In this document: positions 54,362 to 62,952 of the stretch, piece after piece
Layout of the letters: each line of letters begins with the position of its first letter
Numbering within the stretch: position 1 is the stretch's first letter
Origin: Winogradskyella ludwigii
Lineage (GTDB): Bacteria > Bacteroidota > Bacteroidia > Flavobacteriales > Flavobacteriaceae
Direction of reading: 5' to 3'
NCBI RefSeq assembly: GCF_013403985.1
Contig: NZ_JABFDF010000002.1
Coordinates: 248,001-312,000, forward strand
DNA length: 64,000 nucleotides
Position numbers and translations under genes: made by a program
Notes under the pieces: generated by a model
What the model saw: the letters and a program-made list of their open reading frames with translations, nothing else
Databases searched by the model: none
Told to the model about the DNA's origin: nothing

Positions 54362-55281
54362 TTAATTTATTCTCATAAAAGGATTCAAAGCATATAGTTT
54401 TAAACGTCTATTTAAAATTAAAGGAAGCGAAGTTTCATTTTTTTCTATACAAACCCAATTTTTATTTGATTGAGCTTTATGATTATTAAAATCAACTTTA
54501 GATATTCCTAATCTATCAATTGAATAACATTCATAACCCAAAGCTGTAATATAATTACAGAACGGATTGAATTCTATTTGGCCTCTTTTTTCTAAATATC
54601 GTTTGTTCACTTCTAGAATTAATATTGGCTTATTTCTTTTTATAATTTCTTCACTTCCTTGTAAAACTTGATATTCATATCCTTCTACATCTATACAAAT
54701 CATTGAAATTTTCTGATCTTTTAGGCTTTTATCTAAAGTAACGGCATCAAATTCCTGAATATTATTTTCATCGCTAGCATGGGTGATAAAACCTGAACCT
54801 GAATTATTACCTTTAGGCACATTAAAATATTTTCTTCCTGTTTCATTAGATACCAAACAATTAAAAAGTTCTAAATTAAGTAAATTATTACCAGTTTTAT
54901 TAAGAATGATAGAATCCAAATTTGACTGTAAAGGTTCAAACGCAAAAACTTTAGCTTCATGTTTTTTTGCCACATCACAAAAAGATATTGTTTCTGTTCC
55001 TATATTAGCCCCTACCTCAACTCCCCCCCTTTCTTATAAGTTAATACTTCATTTGCAATTAACACATTACGCCAATCAAAATAACCATGAATACTAAATT
55101 TAAAAGCATGAAAATCTACTGTATTTCCGCTAAAATAACTCCCCGTAAAACTTTTAATCTTAAAATTCAAACTCAATTGTTCACCTTCCTCAATTGAAAT
55201 TATTCTATTTCGAACCGATTGAGAAAGAATTGGCGGCAAGAATCTACATATGATTTTTGCGAACCTATACTTTTTTATCAT
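54362..55281 (-). pseudogene. FkbM-type methyltransferase, frame broken at a G7 run
   Basis: The first part reads from the ATG at 55281 (MIKKYRFAKI) through TYKKGG to a TAG at 55014-55012; the second continues in another frame from VEVGANIGTETISF to the stop at 54362. The break falls at seven consecutive G residues on the minus strand (55029-55023). One extra G gives KKGGGVEVGANIGTET, which rebuilds the SAM-binding motif and a 306-residue FkbM protein with FAFEPLQSN, ICIDVEGYEYQVLQG and LEVNKR. Without the shift no piece contains a whole active site. Phase variation, slippage, real decay or a sequencing error are all possible. It overlaps the upstream glycosyltransferase by 17 bases. Confidence 0.85.
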
Positions 55282-56350
55282 ACAATGATTTTTCTTTAAA
55301 AAATTTAATATCTCGATTAATAGCATAAGTGTTTTCAAAATAATTTAAAAACCGCTGATAGCCATTACTTGCTAATTTATTCCTAAACTTTTCATCCTCA
55401 AAAATACGACCTAGCTGTAAGGCTAAATCAACCGAGTTCCCGGTTTCAAATAATAATCCCGTTTCTTCATGCTTAATAATCTCTTTGATACCAGTATTAT
55501 TTGCTCCTATAACACAAGTACTAGTACTCATTGCTTCTATTACTGTAAAACCAAAAGCTTCAGAATAACTAGGGATTACTGTACAATAAGACATTTTATA
55601 AGCTTTTAAAACCGATTCTTTGTCTTTCTCTCCTAAAAAAAATACATTCTTAGAAATATCTAATGATTCCGTAAGCTTAACGAGATCATTTAAAATATTA
55701 CCTTGACCAATAATAACTAAGTTAAGATTTGGAAAACGCTCTAAAAGTTTAGAAAACGAATGTAATAAAATATCGACTCCTTTACTTGGGTGAAGTCTCC
55801 CAACATAAAGCAGGCTTTCTGTACTTGTTATTATTTTCTGTAATGAATGGCTATAGTCTTTTACAGAATTGGGAAGCACTGTTATTTTACTTTCAGGTAT
55901 TCTAAAAAAAGTTATAACATCATTTTTTGTAGCATTTGAGTTTGTTATGATATCTGTAGATAATCCATAAACTAGTGACTTTCTACATACTTTATATCTT
56001 TTCTGTGCATATTGAGAGCTTAAAGTTCTTATCCATGCCACTCGAATGTTAACTCGTAATAACCACCCCACTATTAAAAACAAATTCACAAAACTAAACA
56101 TTGATATCATCGTATCTGGTTTATACTGACGTATTGTTTTGTAAAGAAATCTAAAGCCTTTCCAAGTTGTTAGTCGTTTAGTTGGCCATTTTAAAATAGT
56201 TATATTCTCATTTAACTTAATATTTGTTTTACGAATCTTGCTCGTTATAACAACAACCTTATTTTCCTCAGACAATTTATTACTTAAAGCAATAAAGTAA
56301 TCAGCAGTTGAATTGTTCATTAAATTATATGAAATAAAATATACCATCAT
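55265..56350 (-). CDS. Glycosyltransferase family 4-type
   Basis: This 361-residue GT-B enzyme begins MMVYFISYNLMNNSTADYFI. The donor half has LLYVGRLHPSKGVDILLHSF, LVIIGQGNILNDL and EAFGFTVIEAMSTSTCVIGA; the usual Gly-x-Pro after the Glu motif is replaced by STSTC, a small departure. A hydrophobic patch in the first half (SMFSFVNLFLIVGWLL) may contact the membrane. Its end overlaps the start of the broken FkbM gene. Confidence 0.9.
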   Translation of the reverse strand: MMVYFISYNLMNNSTADYFIALSNKLSEENKVVVITSKIRKTNIKLNENITILKWPTKRLTTWKGFRFLYKTIRQYKPDTMISMFSFVNLFLIVGWLLRVNIRVAWIRTLSSQYAQKRYKVCRKSLVYGLSTDIITNSNATKNDVITFFRIPESKITVLPNSVKDYSHSLQKIITSTESLLYVGRLHPSKGVDILLHSFSKLLERFPNLNLVIIGQGNILNDLVKLTESLDISKNVFFLGEKDKESVLKAYKMSYCTVIPSYSEAFGFTVIEAMSTSTCVIGANNTGIKEIIKHEETGLLFETGNSVDLALQLGRIFEDEKFRNKLASNGYQRFLNYFENTYAINRDIKFFKEKSLYDKKV

Positions 56351-56408
56351 TTATTATTTTACCTAACAATATATTTTCAATCAAATAAAGAATAATCGCT
56401 TTGTTTAA

Positions 56409-57470
56409 TTACAGACATTTAAAAGTTTCAGCAGATTGAAAAAAGCCAGACAACGTTAATTTTTCTTTCCAGATTTTACGGTTTTTTTTAAATAATAACA
56501 TTAAATCTTCTTCATTTAAATTTTGATGAAACTCTAATAGAATCTCATCAATGCGATGTCTATCATTATAATCAACCCAAACAACATGTTTCTTCCAATC
56601 TATCTTTTTTTCTAACGGCAAGTAACCATCTGTATCAACATAGATAGGAATTCTCCCCATCATTAATGTTTCATAAAACCGCACTGAAAAATTCCCTGCT
56701 CCCCGCACGCATAAAACATATTGAGATTCTAACATGTTTTTATAAAATGTATTAGTGGTCTTTGTTCTAGACTCCCCTTTTTTTAAACCTGCTCTATAGG
56801 CTTTACGTTTTATGAAATTACAATCAATCAATTTATTATTCTCTAATTTATTTAATAAACTAGCACGTAAATAGCTTGTGGATAACACTTTTTGCTTTTC
56901 AAAATAACTAAAACCTATCTTAGTCCTAAGATTTCTTAAATACTGCTTTAGGATTTCTTCAACTGTATTTAGAACTGATGAATTTGCTTGCCCACAAAAA
57001 CCCACTACTGGTTTCGAACCATAAGTCATATTTAAATAATTTGTATTTAAATTATTCTTCATTAAATAATCATCTACAAATGGAGGGTATCCGCAATGAC
57101 CCTTTTGGTAATTAGAAACATAACCACCTTGCCTAAAAACAATTAAATTATTAAAAAAAGGAGTCTTTACACCAAAATCACCAGTATTAATAGACCAAAC
57201 TATTTTACCCTGTTTTCCTGCTTCAATGATAACTTTATTAGCTAAATCTAATTGATCTGTTTTTGTGTAATAATACCATGACATAGGCAAAATCACAATA
57301 TCTGCATTTGACATTAAATCAGTAATTAGATAATCAACATCACTAACACCATATAAAGTTTTACGTTCTTCATCGGTAAACCTATCTCCCTTTATAAATG
57401 CCTTCAACAACGGAAATAACTCAGATCGATAAGACGGGTTATAATGATTAAATGGATAATAAATTATCAT
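56409..57470 (-). CDS. Exostosin-like (GT47-type) protein
   Basis: From the ATG at 57470, which follows the upstream stop by 7 bases, the protein is 353 residues. The C-terminal part has YVLCVRGAGNFSVRFYETLM followed by MGRIPIYVDTDGYLPLEKKI, the pattern of exostosin-domain transferases, where the Glu contacts the nucleotide sugar. The N-terminal half (ADIVILPMSWYYYTKTDQ, YPPFVDDYLM) also fits. Eukaryotic relatives make heparan sulfate; bacterial ones occur in capsule clusters with unknown products. The exact activity is unclear, but a glycosyl transfer in the pathway is probable. Confidence 0.75.
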   Translation of the reverse strand: MIIYYPFNHYNPSYRSELFPLLKAFIKGDRFTDEERKTLYGVSDVDYLITDLMSNADIVILPMSWYYYTKTDQLDLANKVIIEAGKQGKIVWSINTGDFGVKTPFFNNLIVFRQGGYVSNYQKGHCGYPPFVDDYLMKNNLNTNYLNMTYGSKPVVGFCGQANSSVLNTVEEILKQYLRNLRTKIGFSYFEKQKVLSTSYLRASLLNKLENNKLIDCNFIKRKAYRAGLKKGESRTKTTNTFYKNMLESQYVLCVRGAGNFSVRFYETLMMGRIPIYVDTDGYLPLEKKIDWKKHVVWVDYNDRHRIDEILLEFHQNLNEEDLMLLFKKNRKIWKEKLTLSGFFQSAETFKCL

Positions 57471-57477
57471 ACAAAAT

Positions 57478-58215
57478 CTATTTATAACCAATAGCCACTA
57501 AATGTGCAGTTTCTTGCGATGTCTCTTCTAAACCTTTAGATTGAACACGATTAATAATATTAGAACTTATAGACTTTAATACACTAAAAGGATTACCACT
57601 TTTATAACTCTTTAAACCGTTTACTCTGTGTTTTCCTGTCTTTACAGCATAGTGAACATCAACATTATCAAAATATTTTTCTAATAAGGTTTGTAACTCT
57701 AACCTTTTATAATGCCTTACATGATCTGGATTTTTACCAGGACCTTCGTTTTTTATAAAATCCCCATTTGGTGTTGTAAAATAAGCCCAACCACCTTTGT
57801 CTACAACTTTGGCTATATTTTTTATAAAAACATCATCTGCCTCCACATGCTCTATAACTTCTATACAAACCACTGCATCGTAAGATGCATCAGGCAACGT
57901 AGATTTCGTCATATCTTCAATTACAACGTCTTTTATATTACTTCGTTTTTTTTGAATTGTTTTTAGGATTTCTGATGTAAATCCTAAATTTAAAGCTTCT
58001 CTTGTACCTTCTTCCTGAGGAACATCTAGCAAAGTAACAGCCATTGGTAAATTGATGGTATAAGGAGATTTACGACCACCTACATCTAAAACGGAAGGTA
58101 TTGTATTTCCTTTTTTATGCTGTTTTAATAGTTGTTTAATATCCTTTCTAACGGTCACCAAATGCGTTGTCATCACAGGAAATGTTATCCAACGCAAAAA
58201 TTCATAATTTGTCAT
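57478..58215 (-). CDS. Class I SAM-dependent methyltransferase
   Basis: This 245-residue protein has motif I SVLDVGGRKSPYT, a later acidic loop (TLLDVPQEEGT), motif IV YDAVVCIEVIEHVEADDVF and GGWAYFTTPNGDF, matching Methyltransf_11/UbiE-like enzymes. In this cluster it probably methylates a sugar or a lipid-linked intermediate. It ends 7 bases before the exostosin-like gene start used here and has 90 bases upstream, which are AT-rich without a visible terminator. Confidence 0.88.
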   Translation of the reverse strand: MTNYEFLRWITFPVMTTHLVTVRKDIKQLLKQHKKGNTIPSVLDVGGRKSPYTINLPMAVTLLDVPQEEGTREALNLGFTSEILKTIQKKRSNIKDVVIEDMTKSTLPDASYDAVVCIEVIEHVEADDVFIKNIAKVVDKGGWAYFTTPNGDFIKNEGPGKNPDHVRHYKRLELQTLLEKYFDNVDVHYAVKTGKHRVNGLKSYKSGNPFSVLKSISSNIINRVQSKGLEETSQETAHLVAIGYK

Positions 58216-58305
58216 AATTACCTTATAGAGTATGTTGTGCTATATCTTTCAGCTACAATAATAAAGATAAAGAATGAAAAAAGCATTGGGTTTTTATAAA
58301 AGGGG

Positions 58306-59511
58306 TCATTTTCTCTTATTTTCATAGAAATTTATAAACGCTTGATTTTGTTGCTCTAGATTAAATATGCTTTTTACCCGATATTTTGCTGTTGTAATAA
58401 TCTTCTCTTTTTCATCAATACTTAAATGTTGTACATCATTTATTTTTTGAGCCAAAACTTTTGGCTGTCGTTTAGGAACTACCCAACCAGTCTTACCATC
58501 TAAAACATTCTCTGCCAACCCTTCAGCATCAGACACGACACATAACAAGCCCATAGATTGGGCTTCTAGTACGGCGTTACAAAACCCTTCTTGTATACTG
58601 TATTGTAAATAAATAGACGCTTTTTCTAATGTTTTTTGTACTTGATCGTGAGGTAATTTCCCTGCAAAAGTTATATCATCTAGAATATCTAGTTGGTATG
58701 CTGCAAATACTAAGCGCTCTCGCTCAATACCGTCCCCAATAATAGTATAATGAAAATTAACCCCTTGTTTCTTTAAACAAGCTAAAGCTTCAAATGTATA
58801 TTCTAATCCTTTTTTCCAATGTAATCTAGCGACCGTAACTAATTCTAACGTATCAGTAAAAGCCCTTTTCTTATGAGAAGTAAAGAATTCTGTATCAATG
58901 GCAGGTGTAATAACATGGATGTGTTTTGAAGCAATATTGTAACCTATTAAATCGTGTTTCATTTCTTGAGACAGGACATGATAATCAATAGTTTTTTTAA
59001 ACAAAAAACCATAACAATTTGGATGCTTCAAAGGAGATAAATACAGATCAAAACCTCTAAAACTAACAGCCATTTTCGATCCCATAGCTGCTGCTACATT
59101 TTCTCGATTAACGGCGAGCATACCAAAACCAAAATGCAACCAATCTACATTGTGACCTAGAAAAAAATGATTGAGAATAAGACTTCTAATATTTTCTTTA
59201 AAAGGCAATCCATCCTTTTTATTTAATTGATATAAATGATAGGTCCTTTTGGGATGTACAAAAAACGATTTTAATACGGCTAAAAAGCTAAACCAAATAG
59301 CAGATATAATACTTGCACCAAAATGAGGTGCACTTACTACTTTACACGAAAAAGATGCATCATCCGTATTTAAATAGTCCACAAATAAAATAACCCGAAA
59401 ACCATGATCCTGTAAACCTTTTATTTTATTCCTAAAAAAAGTTTCCGAATAGCCGGGTATAGAAGACAAAACAATGCCAATCGTTTGAATATGTGATCTT
59501 GTTTTGGCCAT
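58306..59511 (-). CDS. Glycosyltransferase family 4-type (colanic-acid WcaL-like)
   Basis: A 401-residue GT-B enzyme. The N-terminal IGIVLSSIPGYSETFFRNKI is the WcaL/AmsK style opening (PxxSETF). The donor half has LVTVARLHWKKGLEYTFEAL, YTIIGDGIERERL and SIQEGFCNAVLEAQSMGLL. It is strongly similar in this half to the next-upstream gene (HWKKG, FHYTIIG), so the two are paralogues. They are separated by one base. It lies downstream of its paralogue in the transcript. Confidence 0.92.
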   Translation of the reverse strand: MAKTRSHIQTIGIVLSSIPGYSETFFRNKIKGLQDHGFRVILFVDYLNTDDASFSCKVVSAPHFGASIISAIWFSFLAVLKSFFVHPKRTYHLYQLNKKDGLPFKENIRSLILNHFFLGHNVDWLHFGFGMLAVNRENVAAAMGSKMAVSFRGFDLYLSPLKHPNCYGFLFKKTIDYHVLSQEMKHDLIGYNIASKHIHVITPAIDTEFFTSHKKRAFTDTLELVTVARLHWKKGLEYTFEALACLKKQGVNFHYTIIGDGIERERLVFAAYQLDILDDITFAGKLPHDQVQKTLEKASIYLQYSIQEGFCNAVLEAQSMGLLCVVSDAEGLAENVLDGKTGWVVPKRQPKVLAQKINDVQHLSIDEKEKIITTAKYRVKSIFNLEQQNQAFINFYENKRK

Positions 59512-59512
59512 A

Positions 59513-60676
59513 TTATAGAGTTTGATATAAAGCCAACATTTGACTTACCATTTCCTCTTCACTATGCTGAGATGTAATAGTATCTAATGCGTTATTTAAT
59601 AGACTAGTCTTTGCCTTTTCTTCAATTTTCATGATGTCTATAATTTTTTTTGCAATAGCATCAGATTCACGAATAGGAACAATAAAACCATTGTATCCGT
59701 CTTGAATAACCTCTTGCATGCCGCCACAATCTGTAGTTAGTACTAATGTTCTATTCTGCATGGCCTCTAATACAACATTGGCAATACCTTCTTCTATACT
59801 TGGTAATAAAAGTAAATCTGCATCAACCATTAATTCTTGGACTTTGGCATAAGGCAATGTATCTAATAAAGTGACTTCATTTTCTAACTTCAAATCATGT
59901 ACTTGATAAGAAAACTCAATGTGGTTTGCACCACCAATAATTGTATAATGAAATTTAAAACCCTGACTTTTAAGTGTTTTTAAAGCATCTATAGCATATG
60001 TATAACCTTTTTTCCAATGAGGTCTACCTATAGAAATAATTTGGAAAACAGGATTCTCCTTAGGTAATTTCACACTCATTTGGTCTGGTCGCAAACCACT
60101 ATAAACTACCTGAATTTTTTCTCTTGATGCATTATATTTTTCTGCTTCTAAACCAATCGCTATAGACACAGCATGAAAAGCATCTACCCTTGGGAAATTT
60201 TCTTTATACATTGCAGCTAAAGTAGCATCTGCAATAGGTGAGTAATTAATATGAGCGCCTCGCAAGCTTAGTACTAATTTAATACCAAATGCTTTAACCC
60301 AAACCCAGTCCGCTAGTCCTTTTGCCCATTGCACATGAAAGATGTCTGGTTTATGCCATAATATAGGATAACATTTTACCTTATCTAATAAGAGGTTTTT
60401 AGATTGTTTTTTTAAAATAGCATCTAGTTTTCGTTTGTCTTTCCCTTTAAAAAGGAACAACAACATACTATATTTTATTAAAAATAAAGTTTTACTAATT
60501 TTTGTGTTGTTATATGCAAAAACAGAAACAGATTTAGAATAAGATACTTTTTTCTTAGTAAAACCAAAGAGATAAATCTCACAATCTTTGCGAGACAACC
60601 CCAAAATAAGTCGCTCTATAAAAGTAGTGCTGGGTATATCTCCGGAGTAAATTGCTATTTTTAATTTGTCTTTCAA
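59513..60676 (-). CDS. Glycosyltransferase family 4-type, paralogue of its neighbour
   Basis: A 387-residue GT-B enzyme that starts KDKLKIAIYSGDIPSTTFIE. It shares with the next gene the segments RPHWKKGYTYAIDALKTLKS, FHYTIIGGANHIEF and SIEEGIANVVLEAMQNRTLV. The acceptor domain differs more, so each probably uses another acceptor. The 193 bases upstream are AT-rich and contain no clear promoter or terminator, the widest gap in this stretch of the cluster. Confidence 0.92.
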   Translation of the reverse strand: MKDKLKIAIYSGDIPSTTFIERLILGLSRKDCEIYLFGFTKKKVSYSKSVSVFAYNNTKISKTLFLIKYSMLLFLFKGKDKRKLDAILKKQSKNLLLDKVKCYPILWHKPDIFHVQWAKGLADWVWVKAFGIKLVLSLRGAHINYSPIADATLAAMYKENFPRVDAFHAVSIAIGLEAEKYNASREKIQVVYSGLRPDQMSVKLPKENPVFQIISIGRPHWKKGYTYAIDALKTLKSQGFKFHYTIIGGANHIEFSYQVHDLKLENEVTLLDTLPYAKVQELMVDADLLLLPSIEEGIANVVLEAMQNRTLVLTTDCGGMQEVIQDGYNGFIVPIRESDAIAKKIIDIMKIEEKAKTSLLNNALDTITSQHSEEEMVSQMLALYQTL

Positions 60677-60869
60677 TCTCTCCTATTTTTAAAAATTTAA
60701 AGATAAAAATCTTTAAGAAAATAAATCTATTTATTTAATAAATGATTCAGTTATTAATGTATTGTGAACGTTACTAAAGCATAATTAAAGATTCCTAAAA
60801 TAAATAAGCTAAAAAATTAGATTATTTTTAATATCATACTTCTACAATTTCTTCATAAGGCAATAAAAT

Positions 60870-61970
60870 TCATTGATTATCAGCTATAGACCTATATAAT
60901 ACTTCATGCTCCGAAATAAACTTATTCATACTAAAATGCTCTTGACAATAACTACGTAAACACTGACCAATTTTTGACCGATTTAAGGATTCCATTTCTT
61001 TAATTTCTATTATTTTTAAAGCTAAATCATCAACACTTCCAGCTTCAAACAAAAGGCTTTTAAAATCTTTTAATACAAAATTAATTCCAGTTATATCAGA
61101 TCCTAAAACAGGAATTCCCATACTCATCGCTTCAACTAATGCCATAGGCATTCCTTCCTTCCGTCCTTCATTTAAAGTCGGAATAACATATAAATCAGCA
61201 GTTTTAAAATAAGGCCTAACATCTAATGATTTTCCCAAAAATTCAACTTGATCTTGCAGACCCAAACGATCTTTTAATGCTACCAATGTATCACCATAAG
61301 CATTATTGAAGTCTCCTAAAATACTAAGTCGTACTGAGGAATCTTGAAGTTGATTAATAGCTTCGATTAAAATTTGAACCCCTTTAACAGGCACTAAGTT
61401 AGCCACAGTAATAATATGAAATGATGTTGTGGTAAGTTCTAAAGGTTCTGTTACCACCTTAGGGTTATAATAATCCGTATCAATACCTAACGGAATTAGA
61501 GCTTGTTGCTTTTTTTTAGGAAAATAGGCACGCATCTCATTATTAATAGTAATAATAAAGTGAGCTAAATAACTTTTCATATGCCAATTTTTGTTATCAA
61601 AACCCATGGCTTTTTTAGTATAAATCCACTTCACACCAACTAGTCTTGCCGCCAAAGCTTCTGTCCAATCACTACTCCATTGCCAAGAATGTACAATATC
61701 ATATTGATTCCGCTTATAAAATTTTGAAACCTTCCAAACTCTAAATAATAAATTGTAAAAAGGTCTATATGGAGATTTGGTTTCAAAAATATGAATTGGA
61801 ACACCTAGAGATTCTATAACTTTAAAAAAAGCTCCTTTATTACTATTGCACGCTATTTCAGCTTCAAACTTATCAGGGTCTAAACCTTTTACTAAATCAT
61901 ATATAACTTTACCACTTCCTGCGGTATTAAAATTAGAAGTCGTAATTAGAACGCGTATTTTCTTATTCAT
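60870..61970 (-). CDS. Glycosyltransferase family 4-type
   Basis: This 366-residue GT-B enzyme begins RVLITTSNFNTAGSGKVIYD, with the GSGK acceptor loop. SWQWSSDWTEALAARLVGVK and ANLVPVKGVQILIEAINQLQ follow, with NEGRKEGMPMALVEAMSMGI as donor site. It resembles GT4 enzymes of capsule and exopolysaccharide loci. It follows the family 2 gene by 22 bases. Confidence 0.91.
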   Translation of the reverse strand: MNKKIRVLITTSNFNTAGSGKVIYDLVKGLDPDKFEAEIACNSNKGAFFKVIESLGVPIHIFETKSPYRPFYNLLFRVWKVSKFYKRNQYDIVHSWQWSSDWTEALAARLVGVKWIYTKKAMGFDNKNWHMKSYLAHFIITINNEMRAYFPKKKQQALIPLGIDTDYYNPKVVTEPLELTTTSFHIITVANLVPVKGVQILIEAINQLQDSSVRLSILGDFNNAYGDTLVALKDRLGLQDQVEFLGKSLDVRPYFKTADLYVIPTLNEGRKEGMPMALVEAMSMGIPVLGSDITGINFVLKDFKSLLFEAGSVDDLALKIIEIKEMESLNRSKIGQCLRSYCQEHFSMNKFISEHEVLYRSIADNQ

Positions 61971-61992
61971 AAATTTAAAATAAAGACAAAAG

Positions 61993-62952
61993 TTAAGACA
62001 GAGGCTTTTTAATGAATTTTATATAAACTTGAAAAAAAGGATTAAATCTTATATGCGGAACACGCTTATTAATAAAAAGACTTATGGGATTAAACAGTAA
62101 AAACATAAGCTTCAAATTATTTAATTTTTCACTTTTTAAAAGCTTTCCTATGTCAATTCCATAGTGTTGTAACTTCAACAAATCCATTTGTAATTGCTGG
62201 CTTAAAATGCGCATTGCTAAATCATTCCTTTTAACGACATCATCTACAAACAAGTTTTGTCTTAATTCAAAATATCTTTTCAATACACCGTGCTCTTCTT
62301 TATTGGATTTTGAAATAGTAGATAAGCTATGTCTAAAATAATGAAAATAGGTTTTATCATAGAAATAGCCTTTACAAACAAGTCCCATTCTAATAAACAA
62401 AAAGGCATCTTCGCCCGTATACGACGTATGAAAACCACCTAATTGCTCTACTACACGCTTCCTAACAACCAACGAGCCTGGACCTTGAAGACAAAAAAAA
62501 TTTCGCAACCAAATATGTCCCAAAGTTGGCATATCATTAATGCCTTCTCTTATATCTTTTATTGGGTGTTTAATCACGCGATTCTTATAAAAACGTTTGG
62601 AACGACAAAATACAAAATCTACATCGTGGGTCTCTAATACACCAAAATCATACTCAAATTTCTCCGGTAAAATAATATCATCGCAATCCAAAAAAGCTAA
62701 AAACTCCCCTTTTGCAATCTTAATCCCTGTATTTCTAGCATGGCCTGCACCTTGTCTTTCCTCGGTTAAAATCGTATAATTAAAAGTAACGTTTTCCAAC
62801 AGCAATCTCAAAATGCTTAACGAATCATCTTTAGAATTGTTATCAATAAAAACACATTCAAAATCACTAAAGGTAAAGGCATTGATTGTTTTAATTAGCT
62901 GATTTAAAAATGGTGCACCATTATAAATAGGGATGATAACAGATAACTTCAT
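61993..62952 (-). CDS. Glycosyltransferase family 2-type
   Basis: This 319-residue GT-A enzyme starts MKLSVIIPIYNGAPFLNQLI. CVFIDNNSKDDSL and RQGAGHARNTGIKIAKGEFL lead to the metal-binding FLDCDDIILP; the acceptor side includes QLGGFHTSYTGEDAFLFIRM with the GED motif. No membrane anchor is seen. Its start overlaps the stop of the amidotransferase-like gene by one base. Confidence 0.93.
   Translation of the reverse strand: MKLSVIIPIYNGAPFLNQLIKTINAFTFSDFECVFIDNNSKDDSLSILRLLLENVTFNYTILTEERQGAGHARNTGIKIAKGEFLAFLDCDDIILPEKFEYDFGVLETHDVDFVFCRSKRFYKNRVIKHPIKDIREGINDMPTLGHIWLRNFFCLQGPGSLVVRKRVVEQLGGFHTSYTGEDAFLFIRMGLVCKGYFYDKTYFHYFRHSLSTISKSNKEEHGVLKRYFELRQNLFVDDVVKRNDLAMRILSQQLQMDLLKLQHYGIDIGKLLKSEKLNNLKLMFLLFNPISLFINKRVPHIRFNPFFQVYIKFIKKPLS

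Noticed and set aside
54783..55097. Plus-strand open frame across the G7 break
   Set aside because: It is antisense to the FkbM gene, whose two parts match a known family; the antisense peptide matches nothing.
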